From positions 1 through 47,994 of the forward strand of contig JADFGT010000009.1 of the NCBI GenBank assembly GCA_022567555.1: 47,994 nt of DNA, read 5' to 3'. Source of the stretch: Armatimonadota bacterium. Lineage in GTDB: Bacteria; Armatimonadota; Fimbriimonadia; Fimbriimonadales; ATM1. Made by a program: the position numbers and the translations under genes. Numbering within the stretch: the stretch's first letter is position 1; each line of letters begins with the position of its first letter. Shown here in pieces: positions 32,156-41,738 of the stretch. The notes under the pieces were generated by a model. The model was not told the origin of the DNA. It saw only the letters and a list, made by a program, of their open reading frames with translations, and ran no database searches.

Positions 32156-35020
32156 ATGAAGCCGTTTCTGGCCGTGGCCGCTGCCCTGCTCGCGGGTGCG
32201 GCCTGTGCCCAACCGTACCGAAACGTAGACAATCGCCCGTTCGCAACCCGTTCGAACGGGCCCCAATCCGCGATTCTCGTCCCGCTGACGGGCCGCGAAG
32301 CGACGCCTGCGGCCGTCAGAGAGAAGATTGCCGAGACTGTCCGCGCCGAGTTGCTCGCGTTGGACGCGGCGGTCTCCCGATACCATTCTGAGAGCGTCAG
32401 GCTGGGCCTGTGCCCGCCGAACCTCCCCTTTATCATTCCGCGAGTCGTGCTGCTGCAGCGGCCCGGAGAGGTTGCGGGCCGAGGCGGGGTCTCGGCGTCT
32501 GCGTCGTTGCGCGGCGGCGACCTGGTCCTCGCGTTTCCGCCCGTCGGCAACGACCCCGGCCCTTTCCATCCCCTCTACCAGCAGTTGCTCGTAGACACGT
32601 TTGCCGCCGCCAAGCCGGTAATGGACGCTCTGTTCGGAGCGCCGTTTCAGGGCGGAACACTCGAGGTCTTCAACATGGACGACGCCATCGGCGACCGCGA
32701 CGCCGTGTCCGGCGGCGTGTATCTGCCCGACGGCGGCGCAGGAACGCCTGCTATCTGGTTCCCCGTTTACCTCTCTCCTGAGGCGGCGGCCATCAATTTC
32801 ATCCATGTTCTTTATCTTGCTTACATCGGCCCGGCGCAGTTCGATTACGACGCTTGGAACGAGGGCTTTGCGCGCGCGGCGACGATGCAGACCGCGCGAT
32901 TGGGCGCGCTTCCGTCCGGGCTGGACCCGGATTCGATTGACGATGTTCTGATTAGCAGTTACGACATCAGCGCGCGGTACAGTTGGTACAACCAGCCCCC
33001 CCTCGGCAACAACCGTTTCATCGCGCCGAATCTGAGGAACTTGCCGCTGCCTGCGGGCGGCTCGCTCGGCGGTCTATACCTCATGCGCTACAGGCAGGCG
33101 GGCACGGTCTGGGCGAAAGTGTTGAAGGAGTACCCCGGGTTCTTCAGCACGTTTCTCCCGCAGTACTACTTGAACCCCGGCATCTCCGGGGACATACCGG
33201 CGCTCGTCGCGCTGTCCCAAACAACGATGGACACGCTCGCAGGCGGCCCGAACGCAACGATAGAAGGCCGGCTGTTCGCGGATTGGCATCGCAGGCAATA
33301 CATCCTGGACACGAGTGTCACCAGAGGCCGCAAGGTTTTTGTAGAGGCGATTCCGATAACGTTCGGCCTCAGCGGTTCGGACTTCGGCGTATTCGCTTTT
33401 TGGGCAAGTTACTTCGAAACGATTGACCAAGACGGAAACGAACAGTTGCTTTCCGGAACTTCTTTTCCGCTTTATTGGGACGCCGATTTCCTCCGCATGT
33501 TTCCGTCCGCGCAGGTTGACCGCATGGACATCGCCGCCGGCTTCGGCTCCGTGACTCCGAACCTGTTCGACCTGTTCGGCACCGGCGGCAACACCGAATG
33601 GTACAAGGCGACGGTCGAGATTCCCGTTGCCGACGTCATCGGCCGCGCCGTGGTCCCCGCCGGAGCCATCGCAACCGCCCAAGACCCGGCGCGCAAGAAC
33701 TTCTACGGAACCGTAATGGGTTTCGACGGAGATGACGCCACCGGCAACCCGGACATCACGGGAACCGTCCGGCTCACATTCTTGGACCCGCCGGCCCAGG
33801 CCGCCGTGATCGCGCCGCTGCGGAACGGCGCATTCAGCGCTATGGTCCCGGACCCCGGATTCAGCCGGCCCCGCCGCATAATGATCGAGGTGTTACGCGA
33901 AATCAGCGGAGTGCCGGAGCCTCCGATGCACACCGAGTTTGTGAACACCTGGGGCCCGGAACTGGGGCTGGATATCCGCCTGAGCGATGAGGGCGTTTTC
34001 TCGCCGCCCGGCGGCCTGGCGGGAGGCGTACAGATGGTCGGATTCCCGGTGCGGCCGTATGACACGGACATGTCGGCGGTTCTCGGCCTGCCGCCGAACC
34101 AGACCCTGGTCGCGCGGTGGCAGCAGCATCGGTTCCGATACGGCCTCTGGCCCAGCCTGTCGCCGTTTCATTGGGGCAGGGGCTACTTCGTGCGGATGCC
34201 GGCCGCCGACCCTGGCTTCTCGGTTTTCGGCCGGACGCCGGGGCCGCAGCCGGTAAGCGTGCCGCTGCAAGTGGGCTGGAACCAGATAGTGAACCCGTTC
34301 GATACGCTGCTGACGGTGGGCGACATCACCGTGCAGCGGGGCGCCGAGTTGGAAAAGACATACTCCGACGCGATCACCGAAGGATGGATCGGCGGCGAGA
34401 TGTTTGAGTTCGTCCCCGGCGCGCCGGACCCGTTCAGCGGGCTGCCGGAAGGAGGCACGATGTCACCGGTCATCTCCTTCCAGCCGGGCCGGGCGCTATT
34501 CGTGCGTGCGCTGGTTCCGGAGGGCATCACGTTCACATTCAGGCCGTTCGTCGTAGCAGGCGCGCACGGCGGCTCGTCGTCCGGCTCGCTCAGGCTGAAC
34601 TGGCTCGGCGTGCTGACCTTCTCCGGCCTGGACGTGGAGGAGTCTCGTATCGAAGTGGGGCAGGCGTTCGGGGCGACGCGGGGATACGACGTGGGCCTCG
34701 ACGCTCTGCTGCCGCCTGCGTGGGGAGGAGCTCTTCAGGCACAGTTGGACGGCGCGGAGCCCGCCTACCGAGACATCCGGGCCCCCGGTTGGCCGATCTG
34801 GGAGATTCGCCTCACCGGCCTGCGTCCGGGCGCCGTCTATGAACTGCAGTTCACAGTCCCGGTTCGGAACCGGAGGACACCTCGATTCATACTGCAAGAC
34901 CGGGAATCGAGGCGCGCCGGGTTCCTTCGCCCAGGCAGGACGTACTCTTTTACGGCCCGGTCCGCCGAGCACAGGTTCCGCCTGGCGGCGGTGTTCGGTT
35001 CCGGAGGCTCGGGATGGTAG
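32156..35020 (+). CDS. Large secreted protein, possibly with a degenerate peptidase fold
   Basis: The 954-residue protein has a signal peptide (MKPFLAVAAALLAGAACA). The first 500 residues are alpha/beta and include INFIHVLYLAYIG followed by DAWNEGFARAATM. The order and spacing resemble the HExxH plus downstream Glu of gluzincin peptidases, but the first motif lacks the Glu and second His. The C-terminal half is beta-rich (VQMVGFPVRPYDTD, then PLQVGWNQIVNPF), similar to dispensable surface modules. No family was recognised. AAGGAG lies 11 bases before ATG 32156, and the end overlaps the next gene by 7 bases. Confidence 0.7.
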   Translation: MKPFLAVAAALLAGAACAQPYRNVDNRPFATRSNGPQSAILVPLTGREATPAAVREKIAETVRAELLALDAAVSRYHSESVRLGLCPPNLPFIIPRVVLLQRPGEVAGRGGVSASASLRGGDLVLAFPPVGNDPGPFHPLYQQLLVDTFAAAKPVMDALFGAPFQGGTLEVFNMDDAIGDRDAVSGGVYLPDGGAGTPAIWFPVYLSPEAAAINFIHVLYLAYIGPAQFDYDAWNEGFARAATMQTARLGALPSGLDPDSIDDVLISSYDISARYSWYNQPPLGNNRFIAPNLRNLPLPAGGSLGGLYLMRYRQAGTVWAKVLKEYPGFFSTFLPQYYLNPGISGDIPALVALSQTTMDTLAGGPNATIEGRLFADWHRRQYILDTSVTRGRKVFVEAIPITFGLSGSDFGVFAFWASYFETIDQDGNEQLLSGTSFPLYWDADFLRMFPSAQVDRMDIAAGFGSVTPNLFDLFGTGGNTEWYKATVEIPVADVIGRAVVPAGAIATAQDPARKNFYGTVMGFDGDDATGNPDITGTVRLTFLDPPAQAAVIAPLRNGAFSAMVPDPGFSRPRRIMIEVLREISGVPEPPMHTEFVNTWGPELGLDIRLSDEGVFSPPGGLAGGVQMVGFPVRPYDTDMSAVLGLPPNQTLVARWQQHRFRYGLWPSLSPFHWGRGYFVRMPAADPGFSVFGRTPGPQPVSVPLQVGWNQIVNPFDTLLTVGDITVQRGAELEKTYSDAITEGWIGGEMFEFVPGAPDPFSGLPEGGTMSPVISFQPGRALFVRALVPEGITFTFRPFVVAGAHGGSSSGSLRLNWLGVLTFSGLDVEESRIEVGQAFGATRGYDVGLDALLPPAWGGALQAQLDGAEPAYRDIRAPGWPIWEIRLTGLRPGAVYELQFTVPVRNRRTPRFILQDRESRRAGFLRPGRTYSFTARSAEHRFRLAAVFGSGGSGW

Positions 35021-35886
35021 GCCGTGCGCTTCTGTGCGGATTGGCTGCCCTGGCAGTGGCGGGCTGCCCCGGGGGGTCCCCGGGCGGCGGCGGCGGGGTC
35101 CAGGTGACCGGGCGAGTCCTGTCCGTGAGCACCGGAGCGGCGCCAAACCCCCAAGCCACGGTGCAGATCGGCTCGGCCGTTGCGCAGACGGGCGCGGGCG
35201 ACGGTCTGTTCGTCCTCACGGTGGCGGTCGGTTCAACCTCTATGACGGTGACCCACGCAGTCTTCCCCGTGTTCATTTTCACGTTTCCGGCCGTTCTCGG
35301 CGCCACCGACTTGGGCGACTTCTGGATCGGGCCAGAGACCGTCACGATTGTCGGGACCGTGATTGACGCAGCGACCTCGGACCCGGTGGAGAACGCACTC
35401 GTCGTATTTGCCGGTGCCCGGGCGGTGACGAACTCTGCCGGGGGCTTCACGCTAACGGGCGTGGCCTACGACTCGGCCAACGAGTTTATATTCTTCGGCA
35501 TCATCGGCCGGGTAGCGCACATAGATTACGTGCCCGGCGAGTTCTTCGCCAACCAGAATCCCGTCGGCGGCGTCATCACGCTGCCGCCGATCCTGTTGGC
35601 GCCGCTCAGCGATCCATTTCCGCCCGGTCCGCCGTTTAACCTTTGGGGGATCGTTACGTTGCAGGGCCAATCGAATGCGCAAGGCACAATCGCGACCTTG
35701 AAGCAGGCCGGCGTCCCGGTCCGACAATTCAGCGTAGGAACCGACAGCCGGTACGTCTTTTGGGCGGCGCCCGGCGAATACACGATTCTGTTCCAGGCGA
35801 ACGGATTCCAAGACCTGGAGATACCGATAACGGGGTTCACCGAGCCCGATCAAGTGATTCGAAACGATGTCACGCTGGTACCGTAA
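35014..35886 (+). CDS. Lipoprotein with two transthyretin-like domains
   Basis: The 290-residue product has a lipobox (LAVAGC) at the end of its signal. It then has a Gly-rich linker and repeated VTGRVLS...GAGDGLFVLTV and IVGTVIDAATSDPVENALVVF units of the carboxypeptidase-regulatory type. It overlaps the preceding secreted protein gene by 7 bases and the following LptA-like gene by 20, so the three are translationally linked. Confidence 0.78.
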   Translation: MVGRALLCGLAALAVAGCPGGSPGGGGGVQVTGRVLSVSTGAAPNPQATVQIGSAVAQTGAGDGLFVLTVAVGSTSMTVTHAVFPVFIFTFPAVLGATDLGDFWIGPETVTIVGTVIDAATSDPVENALVVFAGARAVTNSAGGFTLTGVAYDSANEFIFFGIIGRVAHIDYVPGEFFANQNPVGGVITLPPILLAPLSDPFPPGPPFNLWGIVTLQGQSNAQGTIATLKQAGVPVRQFSVGTDSRYVFWAAPGEYTILFQANGFQDLEIPITGFTEPDQVIRNDVTLVP

Positions 35887-37273
35887 AGTGCGCGCTCCCG
35901 CGCTCTGGCTGCTCGCGTTGAGCGGCGGCGCGCTCGTTTTTGCGAGCGTTCGCTGGCTCGCCGCGGTTGACCCGTTCGCACGCTTTTTGAGCGGCGCCTA
36001 CTCCGAGCCGCTCGGTTCCGGTGTCGGTTCGACCATGCAGGACGTGGACGTCACGATTCGCGACGGCTCCGACCTGGTCATCTCGTTCAGCGCCGCAGAG
36101 GTGACGTTGCGCAGGGACCAGCAGTATATGCGCCTCACGATTATCTCGGACGGCAAGGTGTACGACGAGGGCCGGGAGGCCGCCTGGTTCGAGGCGGGTA
36201 TCGCCACGTATCGCGGCAATCAGGGGCTCCTCGAAGTCGCGGGCGCGCCCAGGGCCGGGACCGAGGACTGGGAGCTCCGCGCTGACCGGGTTTTCATAGA
36301 CCGCGGCCAGAAACAGATGCGCGCTCCGGGCGGGATGCGCGGCCGATACTTGGACGGCGACGTGACCGCAGCTACCTTTGTGCTCAACTACGCCGACGGC
36401 ACCGCCGAAGCGACGGACTTCGAGTGGGAAGGACCGGTTGCTGTGGACCAAGAGGGCCGGCAGGAGCAGCGGCCCGTGCTCATTAGCGGGGAGCGGTTCG
36501 AGAGTTTCACCGACCCGGAGCGCCAGGTTTTCTACACCGCCGAGGCGATTGACGAGGACACGATCCTGCGCGCGGACGTGATCACCCGCTATGTGGAGGA
36601 GGATGTCTTTATAGCCGAGGGCAACTGCGAGTACCGGAGCCCCGATGCGGTTTTGATAGCGCCAAAGGTTGTCGTCTACCACAAGGAGAAACGCGCTGTG
36701 ATCACCGGCGGGGTCTACGTTCTGGTCAAGCCTGAGGAGGACAAAGGCGCCCCGGCCGCCGGGCCGCCTCTGCCCCCGGCCGAGCCGGAACTCCCTGAGG
36801 GCATTCGCCAGCCGCCGGGCGCCGAACAGGAGCAGGAGCAGGAAGAGGATACTCAGGAGAGGGTGCGCAGCACCGAGAACCTTCGCCAGTACCCGATCGT
36901 CATCACCTGCGAGAAAGTCGAGTACTTTTATCAGGAGGGCGAGAAACGGGCAATCCTCACGGGATCCCCGAAGGCCAGGCAGGACCTGGGAGAGGGCGCC
37001 TGGCGGGAGATAACCGCTCCGCTCGCGCTGTATCAGGAGGATGAGGAACTGCTGACCCTTGAGAGCAGCGAAGGCGAGAGGGACGTCCGCCTCACGAACA
37101 GCAACGGGGACGACCTGACCGCGAAGAGAGTGGTAATTTCGACGGTGGAGGGCAAGGAAGAGTATACGGCCATCGAGATCAAGGGGACGATCATGGTTCC
37201 GAGAGAGGAGTCGAAAGGGGGCGGAAAAGGGGGTGGCGGCGGGATCCCGAAGGCGGCCGCCGCGCACGGCTGA
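35867..37273 (+). CDS. LptA/OstA-like protein with an acidic Pro/Gln-Glu insert
   Basis: The 468-residue protein has one N-terminal membrane helix (about 11-32) and then a long run of OstA/LptA-type beta strands (ADRVFIDRGQKQM, VYHKEKRAVITGGVYV, VEYFYQEGEKRAILTG). Between residues about 285 and 330 an insert rich in Pro, Glu and Gln (PAAGPPLPPAEPELPEG, EQEQEQEED) splits the strands into two halves. LptA carries lipopolysaccharide across the periplasm, so the family implies a diderm cell; here the anchor resembles LptC fused to LptA. Other Lpt genes are not in the window. Confidence 0.7.
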   Translation: MSRWYRKVRAPALWLLALSGGALVFASVRWLAAVDPFARFLSGAYSEPLGSGVGSTMQDVDVTIRDGSDLVISFSAAEVTLRRDQQYMRLTIISDGKVYDEGREAAWFEAGIATYRGNQGLLEVAGAPRAGTEDWELRADRVFIDRGQKQMRAPGGMRGRYLDGDVTAATFVLNYADGTAEATDFEWEGPVAVDQEGRQEQRPVLISGERFESFTDPERQVFYTAEAIDEDTILRADVITRYVEEDVFIAEGNCEYRSPDAVLIAPKVVVYHKEKRAVITGGVYVLVKPEEDKGAPAAGPPLPPAEPELPEGIRQPPGAEQEQEQEEDTQERVRSTENLRQYPIVITCEKVEYFYQEGEKRAILTGSPKARQDLGEGAWREITAPLALYQEDEELLTLESSEGERDVRLTNSNGDDLTAKRVVISTVEGKEEYTAIEIKGTIMVPREESKGGGKGGGGGIPKAAAAHG

Positions 37274-37331
37274 AGCGAACTTTCGCACCGCCGTCCCTCG
37301 TCCCTTTCAACGTCGCCGACGATGTAAGATG

Positions 37332-37348
37332 GCTCCGGTTCCCGGAGC
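37332..37348. terminator. Compact hairpin between the LptA-like gene and pilB
   Basis: GCTCCGG (37332-37338) pairs perfectly with CCGGAGC (37342-37348) across a 3-base loop. No T-run follows. It marks the end of the envelope cluster or the leader of the pilus operon. Confidence 0.35.
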
Positions 37349-37415
37349 GAGGGTATCCTATGGTGCCCGTCCCATTGCATCAATTCTCACGGCGTAGGTA
37401 GGAGTAAGTTCAACG

Positions 37416-39158
37416 ATGGCCATATCTCGCAAGCCGCTGGCAGACTATCTCATGGAGAAGGGCTACCTCGAGCGCAGCCAACTTGAGGAGGCCCAGAAAG
37501 TCCAGCGACAGTCAAAGACCACCGACCTCGGCCGCGTGCTGGTCGACCTCGGCTTCGTGGGTGAGCGCGAGGTCGTGGAGGGACAGGCCCAGGAGCAGGG
37601 TCTGAGGTTCGTTGACCTGGACCGGGAGGCGATTGACTCGAGCGCGGTCAACGTCGTGCCTGAACGGGTCGCCCGCAACCATACGGTTATCCCCGTCAGA
37701 AAGGACGGCGCGACCATCTTCTTGGCCATGTCCGACCCGAACAACATCCAGGCCCAAGATGACGTGCAGTTGTGCTCGGGCTGCCGGGTGGTGCGGGTCA
37801 TGGCCGTTCGGGGCGCCATCGAAGACGCGATATCCAAGAACTATGGCGGGAGCCAAGGAAACGGCGCTTCGGCCATGGTCGCCGCCAACATGCGCGGCGA
37901 CATCAGCAAGGCGATCGCTGAGGCCGGGGCCTCACGCGAAATCGCGGTCGAGGTGGACGATGAGCATGCGGCTCAGGTCGCGGAGCAGGCGCCCATCATC
38001 CGGCTGGCGAACGCGCTGGTCCACCAGGCCATCGTGGACCGCGCTTCGGACGTTCACGTTGAGCCGCAACAGCGCGGTGTGCGCATAAGATATCGAATTG
38101 ACGGCGTGCTGCACGAAGCGATGACAGTGCCCAAGAACCTCCAGGCGCCTCTGATCAGCCGCTACAAGATCATGGCGGAGATGAACATCGCCGAACGTCG
38201 CCTGCCCCAGGACGGGCGCATCGGCATCCGGCATTCGGGAAAAGAGTACGACCTGCGCGTGAGCTCCATCCCGACGCCGTTCGGCGAGAAGGTCGTGATG
38301 CGCATCTTGGACAAGACGAGCATACTCATCGGCCTGGCCAAACTGGGATTCACCGAGTCGAATCAGGCCGAGGTGGACGAACTGGTAACCCAGCCGAACG
38401 GCATGTTCCTGTCTACGGGACCGACCGGCGCGGGCAAGACTACGACGCAGTACGCGTTCCTGAACAAGCTGAACTCGATCGAGAAGAACATCATTACGAT
38501 CGAAGACCCGATCGAGTATCAATTGCCTGGTATAGCACAGGTGCAGGTGAACCGCAAGGCCGGACTCGGCTTTGCAAACGCACTCCGCCACTTCCTTCGC
38601 CAAGACCCGGACATCATCATGGTCGGTGAGATGCGCGACCTTGAGACCGCCGAGATAGCCATCGAGGCGTCGCTTACCGGACACCTTGTCTTGTCCACGC
38701 TGCACACGAACGACGCGCCGTCCGCTATCGTGCGCATGATTGATATGGGTGTAGAGCCGTATCTGATTTCGGCCACGATCATCGGGATTCTCGCTCAGCG
38801 CCTGGGCCGCCGGGTCTGTCACGAGTGCAAGGAGCCGTACGAAGTCCGCGCGGCCGACCTGCGCCGCTTCGGATTCAAGGTGGAGGACCCGGAGGAGAAA
38901 ATCACGATCTATCGCGGCAAGGGCTGCGAAATGTGCAAATTCACCGGGTGGTACGGCCGAATAGGACTGTTCGAAATGATGCGCATGAACGCTGAGATCG
39001 CCGAACTTGTCGTGCGACGCGCCCCGCTTGCCGACGTGAAAGAGGCGGCAAAGGCGAACGGAATGCGGGAACTGCGCGAAGACGGCCTGCTAAAGATCTT
39101 GAACGGCATCACCACTCCGGAAGAGGTCATGAGGGTGGTGTTCACAGCCGGCTTCTAA
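37416..39158 (+). CDS. pilB: Type IV pilus assembly ATPase PilB
   Basis: The 580-residue protein has the N-terminal MshEN/GspE-N domain (about 5-150, DYLMEKGYLERSQLEEAQ). Its GspII_E ATPase domain has Walker A GPTGAGKT (about 335-342), the Asp boxes and His box (LSTLHTNDAPSA), and a four-Cys zinc site (CHECKEPY and GCEMCKFTGWYGRIG). It powers pilus extension from the cytoplasmic face. GGAG precedes the ATG by about 11 bases. pilT and pilC follow. Confidence 0.95.
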   Translation: MAISRKPLADYLMEKGYLERSQLEEAQKVQRQSKTTDLGRVLVDLGFVGEREVVEGQAQEQGLRFVDLDREAIDSSAVNVVPERVARNHTVIPVRKDGATIFLAMSDPNNIQAQDDVQLCSGCRVVRVMAVRGAIEDAISKNYGGSQGNGASAMVAANMRGDISKAIAEAGASREIAVEVDDEHAAQVAEQAPIIRLANALVHQAIVDRASDVHVEPQQRGVRIRYRIDGVLHEAMTVPKNLQAPLISRYKIMAEMNIAERRLPQDGRIGIRHSGKEYDLRVSSIPTPFGEKVVMRILDKTSILIGLAKLGFTESNQAEVDELVTQPNGMFLSTGPTGAGKTTTQYAFLNKLNSIEKNIITIEDPIEYQLPGIAQVQVNRKAGLGFANALRHFLRQDPDIIMVGEMRDLETAEIAIEASLTGHLVLSTLHTNDAPSAIVRMIDMGVEPYLISATIIGILAQRLGRRVCHECKEPYEVRAADLRRFGFKVEDPEEKITIYRGKGCEMCKFTGWYGRIGLFEMMRMNAEIAELVVRRAPLADVKEAAKANGMRELREDGLLKILNGITTPEEVMRVVFTAGF

Positions 39159-39227
39159 CCGGCCGCCGAGACTCCGGGGCGGGCGAGCGGGCGCTTCGGG
39201 AAATCCGATTACAACGAGGGAACAGAC

Positions 39228-40430
39228 ATGGCATCCGAAATAGAAAACGAACTCGGGTTTGAACTGCCCGGAGTCGAGGTAGAGCGACGGGACGAGGAGG
39301 TGGTTACAACCGGCCCACGCTCCATTGACGGCGTCCACGTTGACGAACTGCTTAACATCGTCGTGGAAAAGAACTCGTCCGACCTACACCTTTGCACCGA
39401 TGCCGAGCCAATCATCCGCGTTGACGGCGCACTGATCCGGCTGAACTACGAGAAGCTGGCGCCGGAAGATACGCACCGAATCATGTTCGACATCCTTACG
39501 GACGAGCAGATTGAACGGTTCGAGCGAACGCTGGAATTGGACTTCTCTTATTCGTTGCCGAAGCGCGCCAGATTCCGCGTCAACATGTATCGCGAACGGG
39601 GCTCGATCGCCGGCGCATTCCGGTTGATACCGAACCGCATCCCGACAGTGCGCGAACTCAATCTGCCGCCGGTGCTGGAAGACCTGTGCGACAAACCGCG
39701 CGGATTCGTCCTCGTGACCGGGCCGACCGGTTGTGGAAAGTCAACGACTCTGGCGGCGATGATTAACAAGATAAACCGAACCCGCGCCGAACACATCATC
39801 ACTATCGAAGACCCAATTGAGTATCTGCACACGCACATCATCTCGATCATAAACCAACGCGAATTGGGGCAGGACACTAAAGCGTTCGATGCGGCGCTGC
39901 GTGCCTGTCTACGCGAAGACCCGGACGTTATCCTGGTCGGCGAGATGCGCGACCCGGAGACGATCGCGCTTGCGATCACGGCCGCCGAAACCGGCCACTT
40001 AGTGTTCGCCACGCTGCACACGAACAACTGCGCGGAGTCCATTGACCGTATCATTGACGTCTTTCCGCCGGGGCAGCAGTCGCAGATTCGCATCCAGTTG
40101 GCGAACAACCTGCAGGCGGTCGTCGCGCAACAGCTGCTCCCACGGGCCGGCTCGCCGGGAAGAATCCCGGCGGTCGAGGTGATGGTCGCCACACCGGCCA
40201 TTCGAAATCTGATCCGGGAGAACAAAACGCACCAGATTCCGTCTATGATTCAGACGAGTGCCGCGCACGGGATGCAAACGATGGACCAAAACCTTCGCGA
40301 CCTATATATGAAGGGGTTCATCACTTATGAAGAGGCGCTCAGCCGCGCAATGAATGTGGACGAACTCAAGAAGATGATAAATACGCCCCAGACGGGGCCG
40401 GGCGGCGCCATGTCGCAGGCAGGACCGTAA
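39228..40430 (+). CDS. pilT: Type IV pilus retraction ATPase PilT
   Basis: The 400-residue protein contains Walker A GPTGCGKS (165-172), the ITIEDPIEYLH Walker B region, VGEMRDPETI and the LHTNNCAESIDRIIDVFP retraction-ATPase segment. It is longer than typical PilT (about 350) because of an acidic N-terminal extension of some 35 residues. It depolymerises pili for twitching motility and DNA uptake. Confidence 0.94.
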   Translation: MASEIENELGFELPGVEVERRDEEVVTTGPRSIDGVHVDELLNIVVEKNSSDLHLCTDAEPIIRVDGALIRLNYEKLAPEDTHRIMFDILTDEQIERFERTLELDFSYSLPKRARFRVNMYRERGSIAGAFRLIPNRIPTVRELNLPPVLEDLCDKPRGFVLVTGPTGCGKSTTLAAMINKINRTRAEHIITIEDPIEYLHTHIISIINQRELGQDTKAFDAALRACLREDPDVILVGEMRDPETIALAITAAETGHLVFATLHTNNCAESIDRIIDVFPPGQQSQIRIQLANNLQAVVAQQLLPRAGSPGRIPAVEVMVATPAIRNLIRENKTHQIPSMIQTSAAHGMQTMDQNLRDLYMKGFITYEEALSRAMNVDELKKMINTPQTGPGGAMSQAGP

Positions 40431-40442
40431 GGAGGAAACAAG

Positions 40443-41666
40443 ATGCCCGTCTACAGTTACACATTCCGAGACGCTTCGGGAGCGATCCAGAAGGGAACCG
40501 CAGAGGCCGACAGCGAGGAACTGCTGCGGCAGCGGTTTGAGGAACAGGGCTTCGCAATCCTCGAAGTCGAGATGATCCGGGCCAGGAGCGCCCGGGCACG
40601 CACCTACGGCAAGGTCCGGCTTAAGACGTTGTCGCTCTTCTGCCGGCAGTTCTCTACGATGGTGGACGCCGGCGTTTCCCTGGTTCGGTGCCTTGACGTG
40701 TTGGGGCAGCAGACTACCGACCCGAAGCTGCGCAAGATCATCGCCGATATTAGCGAGCGGGTCGAAGGCGGCGAGTCCCTCAGCCGGGCGATGCAACGGC
40801 ACCCAAAGACCTTCAATAACCTATTCATCGGACTGGTCCGCGCCGGCGAGATCGGCGGTATTTTGGAGGAGGCGCTGCAGCGGTTGAGCCACTTCCTTGA
40901 GAAGGACGTGGAACTGCGCCGCAAGGTCAAAGCGGCGGTGACCTATCCGATCCTCGTTGTGATCCTGGCGATCGCCATTGTGCTCCTTCTGATGACCGTC
41001 GTCGTGCCCAAGTTCATGGAGACGTTCGAGGAGCTCGGCGTCACCGAGTTGCCGGGACCCACGCAAATGCTCATGAACATCAGCGACTTCCTCATTCACC
41101 GCTGGTGGGTGCTTCTGCTGGGCATCGCATTCTTTTTGATCCTGTGGAAGGCGTTCGTCAGCACCCACTTCGGCCGGCGCGTCGCTGACCGGATCAAGCT
41201 GAAGATACCGATCATTGGGACACTGCACCACAAAATATGCTTGGCGCGGTTCAGCCGGACGCTCGGCACGCTGCTCACCTCGGGCGTACCGATCCTGCAG
41301 GCCATGGAAACGGTCGCCGGCACGGTCGGCAATCACATCATGGCGGACGCCGTGCTCGAGGCACGCGCTCGAATTCGTGAAGGGGACCGAATCGGAGACC
41401 CGCTGGAGAAAAGCCGCCAGTTCCCGCCGATGGTCGTGCATATGATCGCCGTCGGGGAAGAGTCCGGTTCACTGGACTACATGCTTCAGAAGATAGCGGA
41501 CTTCTACGAGGCGGAGGTGGAGGCCACACTCGCGAGTCTCACCGCCGCCATCGAGCCGATTCTCATCGTGGGCCTCGGCTTCATCGTGCTCTTCATCGTG
41601 GTTTCGATCTTCTTGCCGCTTGTTGAGGTGATCGGTAAGCTGTCTGAGGGCGGTGCGATGCAGTAA
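40443..41666 (+). CDS. pilC: Type IV pilus inner-membrane platform protein PilC
   Basis: The 407-residue protein has two GspF repeats (about residues 68-190 and 270-395; FCRQFSTMVDAGVSLVRCLD and FSRTLGTLLTSGVPILQAME) and three membrane helices. It is the membrane partner of PilB and PilT. AAGGAGG precedes the ATG at 40443, 12 bases after the pilT stop. Confidence 0.95.
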   Translation: MPVYSYTFRDASGAIQKGTAEADSEELLRQRFEEQGFAILEVEMIRARSARARTYGKVRLKTLSLFCRQFSTMVDAGVSLVRCLDVLGQQTTDPKLRKIIADISERVEGGESLSRAMQRHPKTFNNLFIGLVRAGEIGGILEEALQRLSHFLEKDVELRRKVKAAVTYPILVVILAIAIVLLLMTVVVPKFMETFEELGVTELPGPTQMLMNISDFLIHRWWVLLLGIAFFLILWKAFVSTHFGRRVADRIKLKIPIIGTLHHKICLARFSRTLGTLLTSGVPILQAMETVAGTVGNHIMADAVLEARARIREGDRIGDPLEKSRQFPPMVVHMIAVGEESGSLDYMLQKIADFYEAEVEATLASLTAAIEPILIVGLGFIVLFIVVSIFLPLVEVIGKLSEGGAMQ

Positions 41667-41700
41667 GGCGCCCTGATGTGATCTCTCCCCCGGAGGACAA

Positions 41701-41735
41701 AAAGGACGCCCAGCCGGGCAGGCTGAGCGTCCTTT
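41701..41735. terminator. Long hairpin between pilC and pilD
   Basis: AAAGGACGC (41701-41709) pairs with GCGTCCTTT (41727-41735), with a second stem CAGCC/GGCTG inside and loop GGGCA. A run of A on the left and TTTCC on the right fit a bidirectional intrinsic terminator. It ends only 3 bases before the first possible pilD start codon, so it may also regulate pilD translation. Confidence 0.6.
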
Positions 41736-41738
41736 CCT

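Noticed and set aside
35870-37288. Long minus-strand open frame opposite the LptA-like gene
   Set aside because: It mirrors a well-supported + strand gene, has no SD and shows no family features; such frames are common in GC-rich coding DNA.
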